Of a stretch of 64,000 bases of DNA, positions 10,522-20,901 are shown one piece after another. The stretch is from Candidatus Defluviibacillus avedoerensis (GTDB lineage Bacteria > Pseudomonadota > Gammaproteobacteria > Burkholderiales > Burkholderiaceae_C): positions 1-64,000 of the forward strand of contig JADJBS010000016.1 of assembly GCA_016703665.1 (NCBI GenBank), given 5' to 3'. Position 1 is the stretch's first letter; each line of letters begins with the position of its first letter. Position numbers and translations under genes: made by a program. The notes under the pieces were generated by a model. That model saw only the letters and a list, made by a program, of their open reading frames with translations, was not told the DNA's origin and ran no database searches.

Positions 10522-11509
10522 TTACAACGAATACGAATCGGTGAAACGCGACAAGATCGACGCGTGGCGACTTGGCCAAGTCCGTAAACCATGTTCGCCA
10601 TTGCCTAAGGCGTTGTGCATGAAGGCGGCAGTCAGCTCGCATGTTGCATTCTTGACTTGCGCATTTAGTAGCACGCCGCCGGTGCCCGCCCGGTCGGTGA
10701 AAATGCTGTGCGAGCCACCGGTGAACACGGCCAGCATTTTTCGGGGACTTCCGACCGCATCGAAAATTGCAATGCGGTCCTCGGCTGCGCTGTAATAGCC
10801 GGGTATCCGTATCACATCGTCGGTCGCAGTGATGTGCAGGGTGGGCACGCGGATCGGCGTCAGGATGCGGTCGCTGGATGATTCGCCATAAAAAGGTGGC
10901 GCTGATATCAAAATGGCGGCTTGCAGGCGAGAATCGCGTAGGTTAAGCAGTTGCCCTTGCCTAATGACCTGTGCGCCGACAGCAAGCAACGTGGTATTTG
11001 CACCATACGAGTGGCCAGCCGCCACGATGCGATTGCTATCGATCAAATGCGCAATCTCACCCCCTAACGCTTGGTCCAGCGCAAAGTGCAAATCGTGTAC
11101 ACGAGCGATAGCCTCAGCCTCCTGTGCTGCGGCGTGCAATCGATCAACCAGTGCAAAAGGACTGCCACCTGTCCAAATTTTCCGGTCACTGCCTACATGC
11201 TGGAGGTGAAGGCTGGCAAAGCCCTGGCTTGCCCAATGCCGCCCAAGGTAGCTGTAGCCATAGCGGGACCCACCTATACCGTGAGAGAGAACGACAAGTG
11301 GTGCTTGGTGACCTTTGTCGGTTGCATTAGGCAAGTACAGCCGGACCGGCACTTTCCGATCTCTCAGGCGATCGTGCCAGTCCATATCCAACACGCGATA
11401 GGCGGTATTTTTGAGGTCAAGGGTGGTGGCGCGAGCTGTCAACCAATTGCATCAATGTGGTGGCTGCTACAGCGCCAACTAAAACGCGCCTGCGTGACGG
11501 CATGTCCAT
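10522..11509 (-). pseudogene. Tat-exported alpha/beta hydrolase (one frameshift in signal peptide)
   Basis: Putative secreted esterase of the chlorophyllase / PAF-acetylhydrolase-like type. From ATG 11509 (or 11503) there is a twin-arginine leader, SRRRVLVGAVAATTLMQLV. One slip at about 11443 joins it to a 306-residue mature domain with the oxyanion segment VVLSHGIGGSRYGY, nucleophile elbow AAGHSYGAN (Ser), acid region HITATDDVIR and a late His in GGSHSIFTD. The catalytic triad therefore appears complete. It sits between a membrane-protein gene and ltrA, all leftward. The substrate is unknown. Confidence 0.75.
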
Positions 11510-11534
11510 CCAGATTTTCCCTGAAGCGCAACCT

Positions 11535-12023
11535 TTACGGCTGCGAAAGCAACCAAGTCAGGTAGGCATCGCCGCGCCGCGTTGCCGCCAGATCAAGCAC
11601 CGCCGTGAAAACAGCCTGAATGGCCAGTCCCGTCGCAGCGCCCCGAATGAGGGTTCCGGGGGACGAGAGCAGGAGCACCCCAATGCTCAAGATCAACAAA
11701 CCCACTTCAACACCGAGGTAAATCTTGAAATTTCGGATGACCGTCTGCATGCGTGGTATTTCTTCAGATTTGATTTTTTGGGGTGCCGACTGCACCATTT
11801 GTTGCACACGAGCCGTATCCACTGGACTCCGCTGGTAGATCACGACGCCAACGATCATCTGAAGCGCAGCCACCACCGACAGCGTGATCGCCGCACCGTT
11901 GAAAAACGGCTTGCGTAGTACCAGCAGGAAGTAAGCCGACGCAGCCAGTGCCAATACACCGACCGCAATAAAAAGCATGCTCTCGGCCCGCCTAGCGCTG
12001 AAGTAAGTTGAGATGGTTTCCAT
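11535..12023 (-). CDS. Four-helix membrane protein of unknown function
   Basis: 162-aa intact reading frame, one of the few in this half of the window. Hydrophobic segments lie at about residues 15-35, 42-62, 104-120 and 126-146, with a charged loop (SPVDTARVQQMVQSAPQKIK) between helices 2 and 3, suggesting a four-helix inner-membrane protein. I do not recognise the family. It lies 59 bases downstream of iorB and 25 bases upstream of the hydrolase on the same strand, so it is probably in the same transcript. Confidence 0.7.
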   Translation of the reverse strand: METISTYFSARRAESMLFIAVGVLALAASAYFLLVLRKPFFNGAAITLSVVAALQMIVGVVIYQRSPVDTARVQQMVQSAPQKIKSEEIPRMQTVIRNFKIYLGVEVGLLILSIGVLLLSSPGTLIRGAATGLAIQAVFTAVLDLAATRRGDAYLTWLLSQP

Positions 12024-12082
12024 GGTGCACGTGTTGGTTGTGGGTGAGTTGGTTAGCTGACTTTGTTCCGCAGTGCCTGGCG

Positions 12083-14319
12083 TTACGCGAAGCCAATGTG
12101 TTTGCGCAGCGGAAGTTCGCGAATGCGCTGGCCGGTGGCATTGAATATGGCGTTGGCCAGCGCCGGGGCCGCTGGTGGCGTGCCGGGTTCACCACGCCGC
12201 GAATAGGGCCACCGCCCTCCAGCACCTTCACGAATTTTCGGTGACTGACCCATGCGCACAGCTTCATATTGGTGAAAGTTGGTTTGTTCTACAGCGCCGT
12301 TGGCGAAGGTAATCTCTCCGAACATGGCCGCACTCAAACCAAAGATCACACCTGATTGCAATTGGGATTCAATGTTGCGCGGGTCCAGCGCAGTGCCCAC
12401 GTCGGCAGCCACGAAGACCTGGTCGATGCGGACGCCGTCCTTCGTGATTGAAACTTCCACGACCTCAGCGGTTGGCACGCCAAAGGATAAATGAAATGCA
12501 ACTCCACGCCCGCGCCCTTTCGATAACGGCTTGTCCCAGTTCGACATCTCGGCCACTGCCATCAGCACTTTGCGGGATGACTCATGGTTGATCAAAGACA
12601 GGCGCAGTTTCATTGGATCGGTACCGGCCTGTGCTGCCAATTCGTCCATGAAGCACTCCATAAAGAAGCCGTTATATGAATTTCCAACCGACCGCCAACT
12701 GCTGATGGGCAGCAGCGCTGGCGGTCGGTAGCCGCCGCCCTGTAATTCGTGATGTCCTAGGGCTGGTCATAGGTGCCCTCGGCAATCAGTTTGTCAGGAC
12801 CAGGCATGGCGATGCCGAGTCGCCCACCCTGAGACTCCAGCACGGAGGGGCTAGCCACCCGCACGTCAAGTAATTGCACAGTCCCCTCGGCTGTGGCGCC
12901 GCGCATGCGAGCCACCGCAGCAGGGCGGTATTGATCCTGCGTCGTGTCCTCTTTGCGGTCCCAGGTCAGCTTGACGGGTTTGCCCTTCATTGCCATCGCC
13001 AAGTGCACCGCTTGCAAGACGTAGTCGGATTCGGCACGTCGACCAAATCCGCCGCCCATGAGCTGCGTATGAACGAATACCTTACTGCTGTCCAGGCCTG
13101 CCAGGGCTGCCGCCTGGTCGCGAGCGACCGTTGGCGCCTGGGTACCAGTCCAGATATCCAGCCGGTCTTCTTGAAGCCAGGCCACTGCATTCATCGGCTC
13201 CATCGTGGCATGCGCCAGGAAGGGGACCCGGTATTGCGCCTCAAGCATCTTTACTGCGGGCAAGGGCTTGGTCACATCGCCGTCGTTGCGAATGCGGCTG
13301 TCCTGGTGCTTGTCGACAAAGGACGCATCTATCGCTTCCATGAACACAGCGGTCGTTGCGCCATGAACAGGCCCGGCCCAGTCGCATTGAATCGCTTGCG
13401 CAGCCTGGAAGGCACGCCATGTGTTGTCTGCAATCACGCCCACACCACCAGGCAGCGCCACCACCTGAAGAACACCCTTCATCGCCTTGGCGGCTGTCGC
13501 CTCAAAGCCCTTGATGGGTGCACCAATGGCTGGGTTCATGCGCACAGTGGCAAACACCATTCCAGGGAGTCGTACGTCAATACCGAAGGTGGCCGCGCCA
13601 GTGCACTTGCCCACCATATCGACCCGTGGCATGTTCTTGCCCAGGTAGCGCCACTGCTCCGCGTGGCTTGGTGGCGGGTTGTCGGGCAACTGCACCTTGG
13701 CCGCAGCAAGGGCCAGCTCGGTGCAGGGCAGGCGTTTTCCGTCACTGGCGATCACGGCGCCGTCAGCCGTCTTGAGCGTGGCTGCATTGACCCCCAGACG
13801 TTCGTACCGCAGCCGCTACCAGGGCAAAGCGTGCCGCCGCGCCAGCGACACGCATTTTGTCAAACGCATCGGGCACGCTGGACGAGCCGCCGGTGCCCTG
13901 AATGCCCATGAACTTGGCCAAGACGCCCATGGTGCCGCGCATACCCTCGGCCATGCGGCTGTGGTCCAGGAAGCAAACGGAACGCCCTCCTGAAGGAGCG
14001 CCCGGTTGTAATATGCAGCCCCCGGAGCACCATGTTCGACACGAATACTGTCCCAGGCAACGTCCAGCTCTTCGGCGACCAAGGCCGCCAATGTTGTGTG
14101 GATACCCTGTCCCATTTCTGCGCGTGGGGTGATGATCGTGACGCCTTGCGCATCAATTCGCACATAAGGGGTGATGGCGCTTGCCCCTTCGGGGAGCTCA
14201 TTGAGTAGCGGGTTGGGGTGGGGCTGCCGGTACTTGTAAACACCAAAAACTGCACCGCCCACCACTGCGGCGGACCCTATCAAAAAACTGCGCCGCGCGA
14301 TAGTCCTGAGGCGGCTCAT
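12083..14319 (-). pseudogene. IorB-like molybdopterin-binding oxidoreductase large subunit (frameshifted)
   Basis: Large subunit of an isoquinoline 1-oxidoreductase/aldehyde-dehydrogenase type molybdo-hydroxylase, hydroxylating an N-heterocycle or aldehyde with water-derived oxygen. ATG 14319 begins a twin-arginine leader (IARRSFLIGSAAVVGG), so the complex is exported folded. Blocks in order: PRAEMGQGIHTTLAALVAEE, then MGGGFGRRAESDYVLQAVHL (Moco-binding glycine loop), then a C-terminal block ending in GEPGTPPAAPALANAIFNA, the catalytic-Glu motif. Slips or stops near 14000, 13810, 12757 and 12190 split them. Corrected length is about 745 aa, normal. Its start overlaps the iorA stop (ATGA). Confidence 0.85.
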
Positions 14320-14778
14320 GCTGCGACTCCATTAATACGCTTTGCGGCGTCGTGGATGGCTGCGCGGATACGGAGGAGCGCCGCACCGACACAGGTTGCC
14401 GGACATCGCCAGATCGATTTCGTCATCGGTCGGGGACTTGATTTGGTTAAGTAGCGCGACTGCGCTCATGATCTGGCCAGACTGGCAGTAGCCGCACTGA
14501 GCCACTTGGTGATCGATCCAGGCCGCCTGCACCTTAAGCAGTGCATCTGGCTTACCCAGACCCTCGATGGTTGTCACTGCACCGCTTATGGTGCCGATAG
14601 GTGTCACGCAAGACCGAACTGGCTTGCCGTCTACGAGGACCGTACACGCACCACACAAGGCCATACCGCAGCCATACTTGGTGCCTGGCAGGTTCAATTC
14701 GTCCCGTAGCGCCCAGAGGAGAGGCATTTCAGATTCCACATTCAGCTCGTGTGCCTTGTGGTTAACAATCAACTTCAT
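14316..14778 (-). pseudogene. IorA-like [2Fe-2S] small subunit (frameshift near C-terminus)
   Basis: Electron-transfer subunit of the molybdo-hydroxylase. ATG 14778 has AGGG eight bases upstream. The plant-type cluster motif GCGMALCGACTVLVDG and the second cluster motifs CGYCQSGQIM and GNLCRCGA are intact. A one-base slip after CRCGA (about 14375) alters the last 20 residues; corrected, it ends AAIHDAAKRINGVAA with TGA overlapping the iorB ATG. Corrected length is about 153 aa, normal. It sits directly behind a truncated SDR start and is probably expressed from the MerR-type promoter at about 14970. Confidence 0.85.
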
Positions 14779-14782
14779 AAGA

Positions 14783-14932
14783 TCAACCCTTTTGGAAATT
14801 TTTGGCAACATCGCGTGTTGACAACACGAGTTGGTAGCCGTCTTGCGCAACGTGATGGGCCAGCGCCTTGTCGATCCCTGAAGATGCGTCAGTGATGGGT
14901 GCTGTTTTGTGGGGCTTGGGTGCTGTGGCCAA
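14783..14932 (-). pseudogene. Truncated SDR N-terminus (49 codons)
   Basis: A TTG start at 14932 with GGAG seven bases before it opens a frame that reads as an SDR N-terminus (KTAPITDASSGIDKALAHHV) and stops at 14783, four bases before the iorA ATG. The remaining ~200 residues of an SDR are missing. The glycine motif TGASSGIG is changed at two glycines to Asp, so even the cofactor loop would fail. It looks like the original target gene of the MerR-type promoter, replaced by iorAB through recombination. It could also serve as a translated leader for iorA. Confidence 0.65.
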
Positions 14933-14966
14933 GATAAATCTCCAAAGGGGCTTTGCCGATGGAAGG

Positions 14967-15067
14967 ATTAAAAACCCGGTACCTAGGTGCCAGGTCAAGG
15001 GGTTTGATGAATTCAAACAAGGTGATTGAAACGCCTTGACCTGGCACCTAGGTACCGGGTTTATGAT
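14967..15067. promoter_or_regulatory. Divergent MerR-type promoters in a perfect 29-bp inverted repeat
   Basis: 14972-15000 and 15034-15062 are exact reverse complements (29 bp) around a 33-bp spacer. Each arm reads outward as a MerR-class promoter: -35 TTGACC (15036-15041; mirror 14998-14993), a 20-bp spacer, then -10 TATGAT (15062-15067) rightward or TTTAAT (14972-14967) leftward. Inside each spacer is a 22-bp imperfect dyad centred on ACCTAGGT. The overlong spacer with a dyad is the hallmark of promoters activated by MerR proteins through DNA twisting. Rightward it serves the merR-like gene, leftward the SDR stump and iorAB. Confidence 0.75.
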
Positions 15068-15132
15068 GGTTTCGAAATCTATTAAAACCAATCCTTCTTA
15101 CAGTGCAAACCGCGACGACATACCAGCAAAAT

Positions 15133-15594
15133 ATGAAAACTGTCATCAACGTCAATACTTTCAAGTCGATGCAGACGACCAGCGCATTGTGTAAAGCGGC
15201 AAACGTCACCCGGGGTCAATTGCGCTTGTATGAGGCGGCAGGCTTGATTGCGCCACAGAGTCGAACCGAAGCCGGTTATCGCCAATATGGCAGCGACACC
15301 CAGGATCGGCTCAAGGTCATCATGCATTTGAAGGAACTCGGCTTCACGCTGGCCGAAATCGCGCTGCTGCTGTCCGATCGCGATTACGGTGAGATCGATG
15401 AACCCGCGATTCAGCGCCTGGCTGGGGAGGTCTTGTCCAAAATCGATGAACGCATTGCCGGTCTGCAAGTCATTCGAGGGTATGTTGCACCGGTTGCCGT
15501 GGGTGACATGGGTGCACTTGAGGATGAAGACTGCAACTTCGTTATTGATTTCATGACCGCTTTGTCTGCAGATAAATCCAAACGACGCGCTTGA
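15133..15594 (+). CDS. MerR-family transcription regulator
   Basis: 153 aa from ATG 15133; GTG 15103 and ATG 15169 are alternatives and none has a clear ribosome site. The winged-helix domain reads LCKAANVTRGQLRLYEAAGL then RTEAGYRQYG, with LKVIMHLKELGFTLAEIALL after it, the standard MerR DNA-binding fold. A dimerisation helix follows. No cysteine pair typical of metal sensors is visible; the C-terminus has one Cys (EDEDCNF). It is transcribed from the right arm of the adjacent inverted repeat, so it should be autoregulated and act on the divergent leftward unit. The inducer is unknown. Confidence 0.85.
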   Translation: MKTVINVNTFKSMQTTSALCKAANVTRGQLRLYEAAGLIAPQSRTEAGYRQYGSDTQDRLKVIMHLKELGFTLAEIALLLSDRDYGEIDEPAIQRLAGEVLSKIDERIAGLQVIRGYVAPVAVGDMGALEDEDCNFVIDFMTALSADKSKRRA

Positions 15595-15845
15595 ACCTGT
15601 CAGTGAAAGTTGAGCTTGTACCCAAGTGAGTGAAGTAGTACTAGCAAACATACCCATGCAATCCGGCTTGCGAAAGGTTTTTTGCGGCTTGCTTGCCAAG
15701 TCCCATTCAGGCGCAGTACGTAAGCGCTCACCTGATGCCCGAGTGATGCACACGTCCCAAATCCATGCACTCTAACCACATCGGAATCGCCGACCCTTGG
15801 GCATTCTAGAGTCATACCTGCCAAAATCCCAACGCACGGCAACCG
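15595..15845. other. Gap between merR and first IS91 element
   Basis: 251 bases without a convincing gene. A leftward 80-codon frame (15842-15600) ends in a hydrophobic stretch (ASRIAWVCLLVLLHSLGYKL) and could be the 3' remnant of a membrane-protein gene cut by the IS91 insertion, but no family is recognisable and no start region is convincing. Confidence 0.4.
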
Positions 15846-16199
15846 TCGTTAAGGTTTGTAGGATGCCCTCCCGCGCTGGCGCACCAATACCGCCCCGATC
15901 ACCGCTAAGGGCGGGCGTCGTATAAACCTCGAGGGAGGAAACCGCGGGGCAGGAAGCGACCCGAGTTCAGATCGTGCGGCTATGGGGATTTGAGGTTGCG
16001 TGGTGCGACCACGAAGTCTGCCCGGGCTGTGTTGTCGGTCTGTTCGTTGTGGAGACGTCCACAAGCTCGCGTCGAATACGGTAAATTTCTACCCATGAAT
16101 GGCCACAATTGCAGGTCCGATGCGATACGGCCAAGCCAACCCCCGACCTTGCGTGCAGCAACGTCAGTTTGCCAGTAAGCCATTTCTGAAAGTGTGGCT

Positions 16200-17404
16200 T
16201 CACGATTCACCTCGCTCAGGAGGTGGGCCACGGATCGATTGCCCACGCAAAAAGGTTTCCAGAACGATCATCTGTGCGCCGCAGTGCGCACAGACAAATG
16301 TCGGACGCGCTGGCTCACCTATTGCATCATCACCGGTGGTCTCGGTGACTGCGACCGCAGGCACCACGTTCAGTAGTTCGCGCGCACGCGCAATCTTCTC
16401 TTTGCGCCCATTATTGGCAATCAAGCCAAAGTGACGGATACGGTGAAAGCCCATAGGCAGCACATGCAGCAAGAAGCGACGCATGAACTCATCGGCTGTG
16501 AGCGTCATGGTCTTGTGCCGCGGTTTGTCAGGGTTTCCTTTGTCCCGGTAATCCTTCCAGCGGAAGGTGACACCGCGCGCGTCCATAGACACCAGTCGTG
16601 AATTGGCAATGGCCACCCGGTGCGTGTAGCGCGACAGATAAGCCAGCACCGCCTCGGGACCCGCGAACGGACGTTTGGCATACACCACCCACTCAATCTT
16701 GCGCAGTGGCGCCAGCCACCTGGCAAATGCCTTTGGATCGGCCAGTCCCGCATGCTCACCCAAAGAACTGCAACTTACCCGCGCGATGTGCCTCCTCCAA
16801 CGCTTCTAGGAAGCGCCGCCGAAACAGGCGTGAGAGCACCCGTACCGACAGGAAGAAGCCAGGCTTGCACGACACCCAGCGCTTGCCGTCTGGCGAGAGT
16901 CCACCACCCGGCACGATGCCGTGCACATGGGGATGGTGCGTCAGCGCCGATCCCCATGTGCAACACCAGCGTCACTCCGACCTGCGCACCCAGGTGCCTT
17001 GGGTCAGCAGCAATGGTGGTCAGCGTTTCAGCGGCGATCTCGAACAACAGACCATAGACCACAGCCTTGTTGTAGTACGCAATATCGCTGATCGGTGCTG
17101 GTAGTGTGAAGACCACATGGTAGTAATCCACCGGTAGCAGATCGGCTTGACGTGCTTGCAGCCAACGCTTGGCCGCAACGGCGCACTTGGGGCAATGGCG
17201 GTTACGGCAGGAGTTGTAGGACACCTGATCGTGTTCCCGCAGCCCGGGCAGCGCAAAACATGCCCCCAGCGCCGCGGTGCGGCACTGCTCGATTGCTGAC
17301 ATGACCTTGAGTTGGCCCAGGCTCAGGTGTGAGCGCTGAGCAGCCCGAAAGTCTGGCCCGTGGGCGCGGAAGATGTCCGCCACCTCCAGGGCACCAGGCC
17401 CCAC
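16200..17404 (-). pseudogene. IS91-family HUH transposase, copy 1 (frameshifted)
   Basis: Replicative rolling-circle transposase. GTG 17404 begins a Zn-finger region (SYNSCRNRHCPKC) followed by DYYHVVFTLPAPISDIAYYN. The HUH region HHPHVHG is split here by slips around 16930-16970; the C-terminal half has LSRYTHRVAIANSRL and FRWKDYRDKGN in frame from 16763 to the stop at 16200. Corrected length is about 400 aa. At each slip the tandem copy often shows the intact base, for example CCC against CCCC in the run near 16837. It is 9 bases downstream of the recombinase stop. Confidence 0.85.
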
Positions 17405-17413
17405 GAGGGCGGC

Positions 17414-18314
17414 CTATGCGGCTTGTTCGCTCTGCTGATGTACCGGGGTGCGCGTTGTCTCTAGCGGGCTGATGACTTCCGCAGGAGGTCGGTTGCCACC
17501 TGAACGTAGTGCGCAGTGGTGTCGAGCCGCTGGTGCCCTAGCAACACTTGGATCACGCGAATGTCCACCTTCTGCTCCAGCAAGTGGGTGGCAAAGGAGT
17601 GGCGAAGCGTGTGCATGGAAACGCGTTTATCGATCTGGGCCAGGGCCGCAGCGTCATGGATGGCGCGGTTGAGCTGACGTGTGCCCAGAGACTGAAGCGG
17701 ATCAAGGCCCGGAAACAACCAGCCGTTATCAAGCATCTTGCCCTGGGCGCGTGCCACCCGCCACCATACCCGTAGGCGCTCCAGCAACACAGGAGAGAGC
17801 ATGGCGTACCGGTCCTTGCGGCCTTTGCCTTGTTCCACGCGTAGCGTCATACGCTTGCTGTCAATGTCGGTGACCTTGAGCGCCACCACCTCGCTGACCC
17901 GCAGCCCAGTGCCATACGCCACAGACAGCGCTGTCTGGTGTTTGATGTGGGACACACAGCCGAGCAACCGGGTTACCTCGTCTTTGCTCAGAACCACGGG
18001 CAACTTCAGCGGCACGCGCACCGACTGCATCTTGGCCATAGCCTCTGGGCGGCCTAGGGTGACCTCGAACAGAAAGTTCAAGCCAACAATGGTTGCGTTG
18101 AGCGTGATGGGGACGTGCCGTTGTCCACCATATCCAACTGAAACCGGCGCAGGTCTTCATCGGTGGCGATGTCAGGCGAATGGCCCAGGAACTTGGTGAA
18201 CTTGCGCACAGCCCGGATGTAGGCAGACTGGGTCTTTGGTGCGAGCTTGCGCATTCGCATGTCCTCCACCATCCGTTGACGCAGTGGGGAGACGGTTGAA
18301 ATCGATGATTGCAT
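17414..18314 (-). pseudogene. Tyrosine recombinase of IS91 copy 1 (frameshifted)
   Basis: XerC/D-like recombinase encoded within the IS. ATG 18314 has AGGAG seven bases upstream. It has a core-binding N-domain (TQSAYIRAVRKFTKFLGHSP), then the catalytic Arg in AYGTGLRVSEVVALK, HTLRHSFATHLLE, LGHQRLDTTAHYVQV (Tyr). Breaks are at about 18110 (GGGG where copy 2 has GGGGG) and about 17480 (TTCC where copy 2 has TTCCC). Corrected, it ends ...HQQSEQAA at 17414. Length is about 300 aa, normal. It may act in resolution of tandem or circular IS intermediates; this is inference. Confidence 0.85.
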
Positions 18315-18785
18315 GTTGGTACTCCTGTTGTGGACGAGGCCAATTGCCTCAATCCATAACATCGACACGCGCCTAGTTACGAAAAACCACTTGCCCGCGC
18401 TGATGGAATACCGCGGCAGCGGTTTCGTCCATCGTTAAGGTTTGTAGGATGCCCTCCCGCGCTGGCGCACCAATACCGCCCCGATCACCGCTAAGGGCGG
18501 GCGTCGTATAAACCTCGAGGGAGGAAACCGCGGGGCAGGAAGCGACCCGAGTTCAGATCGTGCGGCTATGGGATTTGAGGGTTGCGTGGTGCGACCACGA
18601 AGTCTGCCGGGCTGTGTTGTCGGTCTGTTCGTTGTGGAGACGTCCACAAGCTCGCGTCGAATACGGTAAATTTCTACCCATGAATGGCCACAATTGCAGG
18701 TCCGATGCGATACGGCCAAGCCAACCCCCCGACCTTGCGTGCAGCAACGTCAGTTTGCCAGTAAGCCATTTCTGAAAGTGTGGCT

Positions 18786-19990
18786 TCACGATTCACCTCG
18801 CTCAGGAGGTGGGCCACGGATCGATTGCCCACGCAAAAAGGTTTCCAGAACGATCATCTGTGCGCCGCAGTGCGCACAGACAAATGTCGGACGCGCTGGC
18901 TCACCTATTGCATCATCACCGGTGGTCTCGGTGACTGCGACCGCAGGCACCACGTTCAGTAGTTCGCGCGCACGCGCAATCTTCTCTTTGCGCCCATTAT
19001 TGGCAATCAAGCCAAAGTGACGGATACGGTGAAAGCCATAGGCAGCACATGCAGCAAGAAGCGACGCATGAACTCATCGGCTGTGAGCGTCATGGTCTTG
19101 TGCCGCGGTTTGTCAGGGTTTCCTTTGTCCCGGTAATCCTTCCAGCGGAAGGTGACACCGCGCGCGTCCATAGACACCAGTCGTGAATTGGCAATGGCCA
19201 CCCGGTGCGTGTAGCGCGACAGATAAGCCAGCACCGCCTCGGGACCCGCGAACGGACGTTTGGCATACACCACCCACTCAATCTTGCGCAGTGGCGCCAG
19301 CCACCCTGGCAAATGCCTTTGGATCGGCCAGTCCCGCATGCTCACCAAAGAACTGCAACTTACCCGCGCGATGTGCCTCCTCCAACGCTTCTAGGAAGCG
19401 CCGCCGAAACAGGCGTGAGAGCACCCCGTACCGACAGGAAGAAGCCAGGCTTGCACGACACCCAGCGCTTGCCGTCTGGCGAGAGTCCACCACCCGGCAC
19501 GATGCCGTGCACATGGGGATGGTGCGTCAGCGCCGATCCCCATGTGTGCACACCAGCGTCACTCCGACCTGCGCACCCAGGTGCCTTGGGTCAGCAGCAA
19601 TGGTGGTCAGCGTTTCAGCGGCGATCTCGAACAACAGACCATAGACCACAGCCTTGTTGTAGTACGCAATATCGCTGATCGGTGCTGGTAGTGTGAAGAC
19701 CACATGGTAGTAATCCACCGGTAGCAGATCGGCTTGACGTGCTTGCAGCCAACGCTTGGCCGCAACGGCTTGGCACTTGGGGCAATGGCGGTTACGGCAG
19801 GAGTTGCGGACACCTGATCGTGTTCGCAGCCCGGGCAGCGCAAAACATGCCCCCAGCGCCGCGGTGCGGCACTGCTCGATTGCTGACATGACCTTGAGTT
19901 GGCCCAGGCTCAGGTGTGAGCGCTGAGCAGCCCGAAAGTCTGGCCCGTGGGCGCGGAAGATGTCCGCCACCTCAGGGCACCAGGCCCCAC
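18786..19990 (-). pseudogene. IS91-family HUH transposase, copy 2 (frameshifted)
   Basis: Same protein as at 16200-17404, broken at different places: about 19825 (cysteine-rich region), 19545 (before the HUH region, TGTGTGCACACC), 19340 (CACC where copy 1 has CACCC), 19310 and 19035. The segment THHPHVHGIVPGGGLSPDGK is in frame in this copy. Together the two copies allow an intact transposase to be read, although neither encodes one. Confidence 0.85.
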
Positions 19991-19999
19991 GAGGGCGGC

Positions 20000-20901
20000 C
20001 TATGCGGCTTGTTCGCTCTGCTGATGTACCGGGGTGCGCGTTGTCTCTAGCGGGCTGATGACTTCCCGCAGGAGGTCGGTTGCCACCTGAACGTAGTGCG
20101 CAGTGGTGTCGAGCCGCTGGTGCCCTAGCAACACTTGGATCACGCGAATGTCCACCTTCTGCTCCAGCAAGTGGGTGGCAAAGGAGTGGCGAAGCGTGTG
20201 CATGGAAACGCGTTTATCGATCTGGGCCAGGGCCGCAGCGTCATGGATGGCGCGGTTGAGCTGACGTGTGCCCAGAGACTGGAAGCGGATCAAGGCCGGA
20301 AACAACCAGCCGTTATCAAGCATCTTGCCCTAGGCGCGTGCCACCCGCCACCATACCCGTAGGCGCTCCAGCAACACAGGAGAGGCATGGCGTACCGGTC
20401 CTTGCGGCCTTTGCCTTGTTCCACGCGTAGCGTCATACGCTTGCTGTCAATGTCGGTGACCTTGAGCGCCACCACCTCGCTGACCCGCAGCCCAGTGCCA
20501 TACGCCACAGACAGCGCTGTCTGGTGTTTGATGTGGGACACACAGCCGAGCAACCGGGTTACCTCGTCTTTGCTCAGAACCACGGGCAACTTCAGCGGCA
20601 CGCGCACCGACTGCATCTTGGCCATAGCCTCTGGGCGGCCTAGGGTGACCTCGAACAGAAAGTTCAAGCCAACAATGGTTGCGTTGAGCGTGATGGGGGA
20701 CGTGCCGTTGTCCACCATATCCAACTGAAACCGGCGCAGGTCTTCATCGGTGGCGATGTCAGGCGAATGGCCCAGGAACTTGGTGAACTTGCGCACAGCC
20801 CGGATGTAGGCAGACTGGGTCTTTGGTGCGAGCTTGCGCATTCGCATGTCCTCCACCATCCGTTGACGCAGTGGGGAGACGGTTGAAATCGATGATTGCA
20901 T
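20000..20901 (-). pseudogene. Tyrosine recombinase of IS91 copy 2 (frameshifted)
   Basis: Same recombinase as at 17414-18314. ATG 20901, again with AGGAG upstream. The N-domain and first catalytic Arg are intact through the point where copy 1 is broken (five G at about 20694). Slips near 20385 (GAGAGG against GAGAGAG in copy 1) and 20300 separate the C-terminal catalytic block, which is in frame to the stop at 20000 (HTLRHSFATHLLEQKVDIRV, DTTAHYVQVATDLLREVIS). Confidence 0.85.

Larger units (their letters stand above)
15846..18430 (-). mobile_element. IS91-family element with tyrosine recombinase, copy 1
   Basis: About 2.59 kb, genes leftward. The left end begins TCGTTAAGGTTTGTAGGATG and the right end is GGCAGCGGTTTCGTCC. 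The left 350 bases (15846-16199) are non-coding and contain an imperfect hairpin (GGTTTGTAGGATGCCC against GGGCGTCGTATAAACC), as expected for the subterminal structure of HUH elements. It carries a recombinase and a transposase, a pairing known in some IS91-group elements. It is directly followed by copy 2 with an exact 2586-bp offset. There is no target duplication, consistent with rolling-circle transposition. Confidence 0.85.

Noticed and set aside
12874..13911. 345-codon rightward frame opposite the IorB-like gene
   Set aside because: The leftward strand carries IorB motifs throughout; the rightward product is His/Arg-rich with no domain.
15082..15753. 223-codon leftward frame opposite merR
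   Set aside because: Covers the MerR gene and its promoter antisense; no family features.
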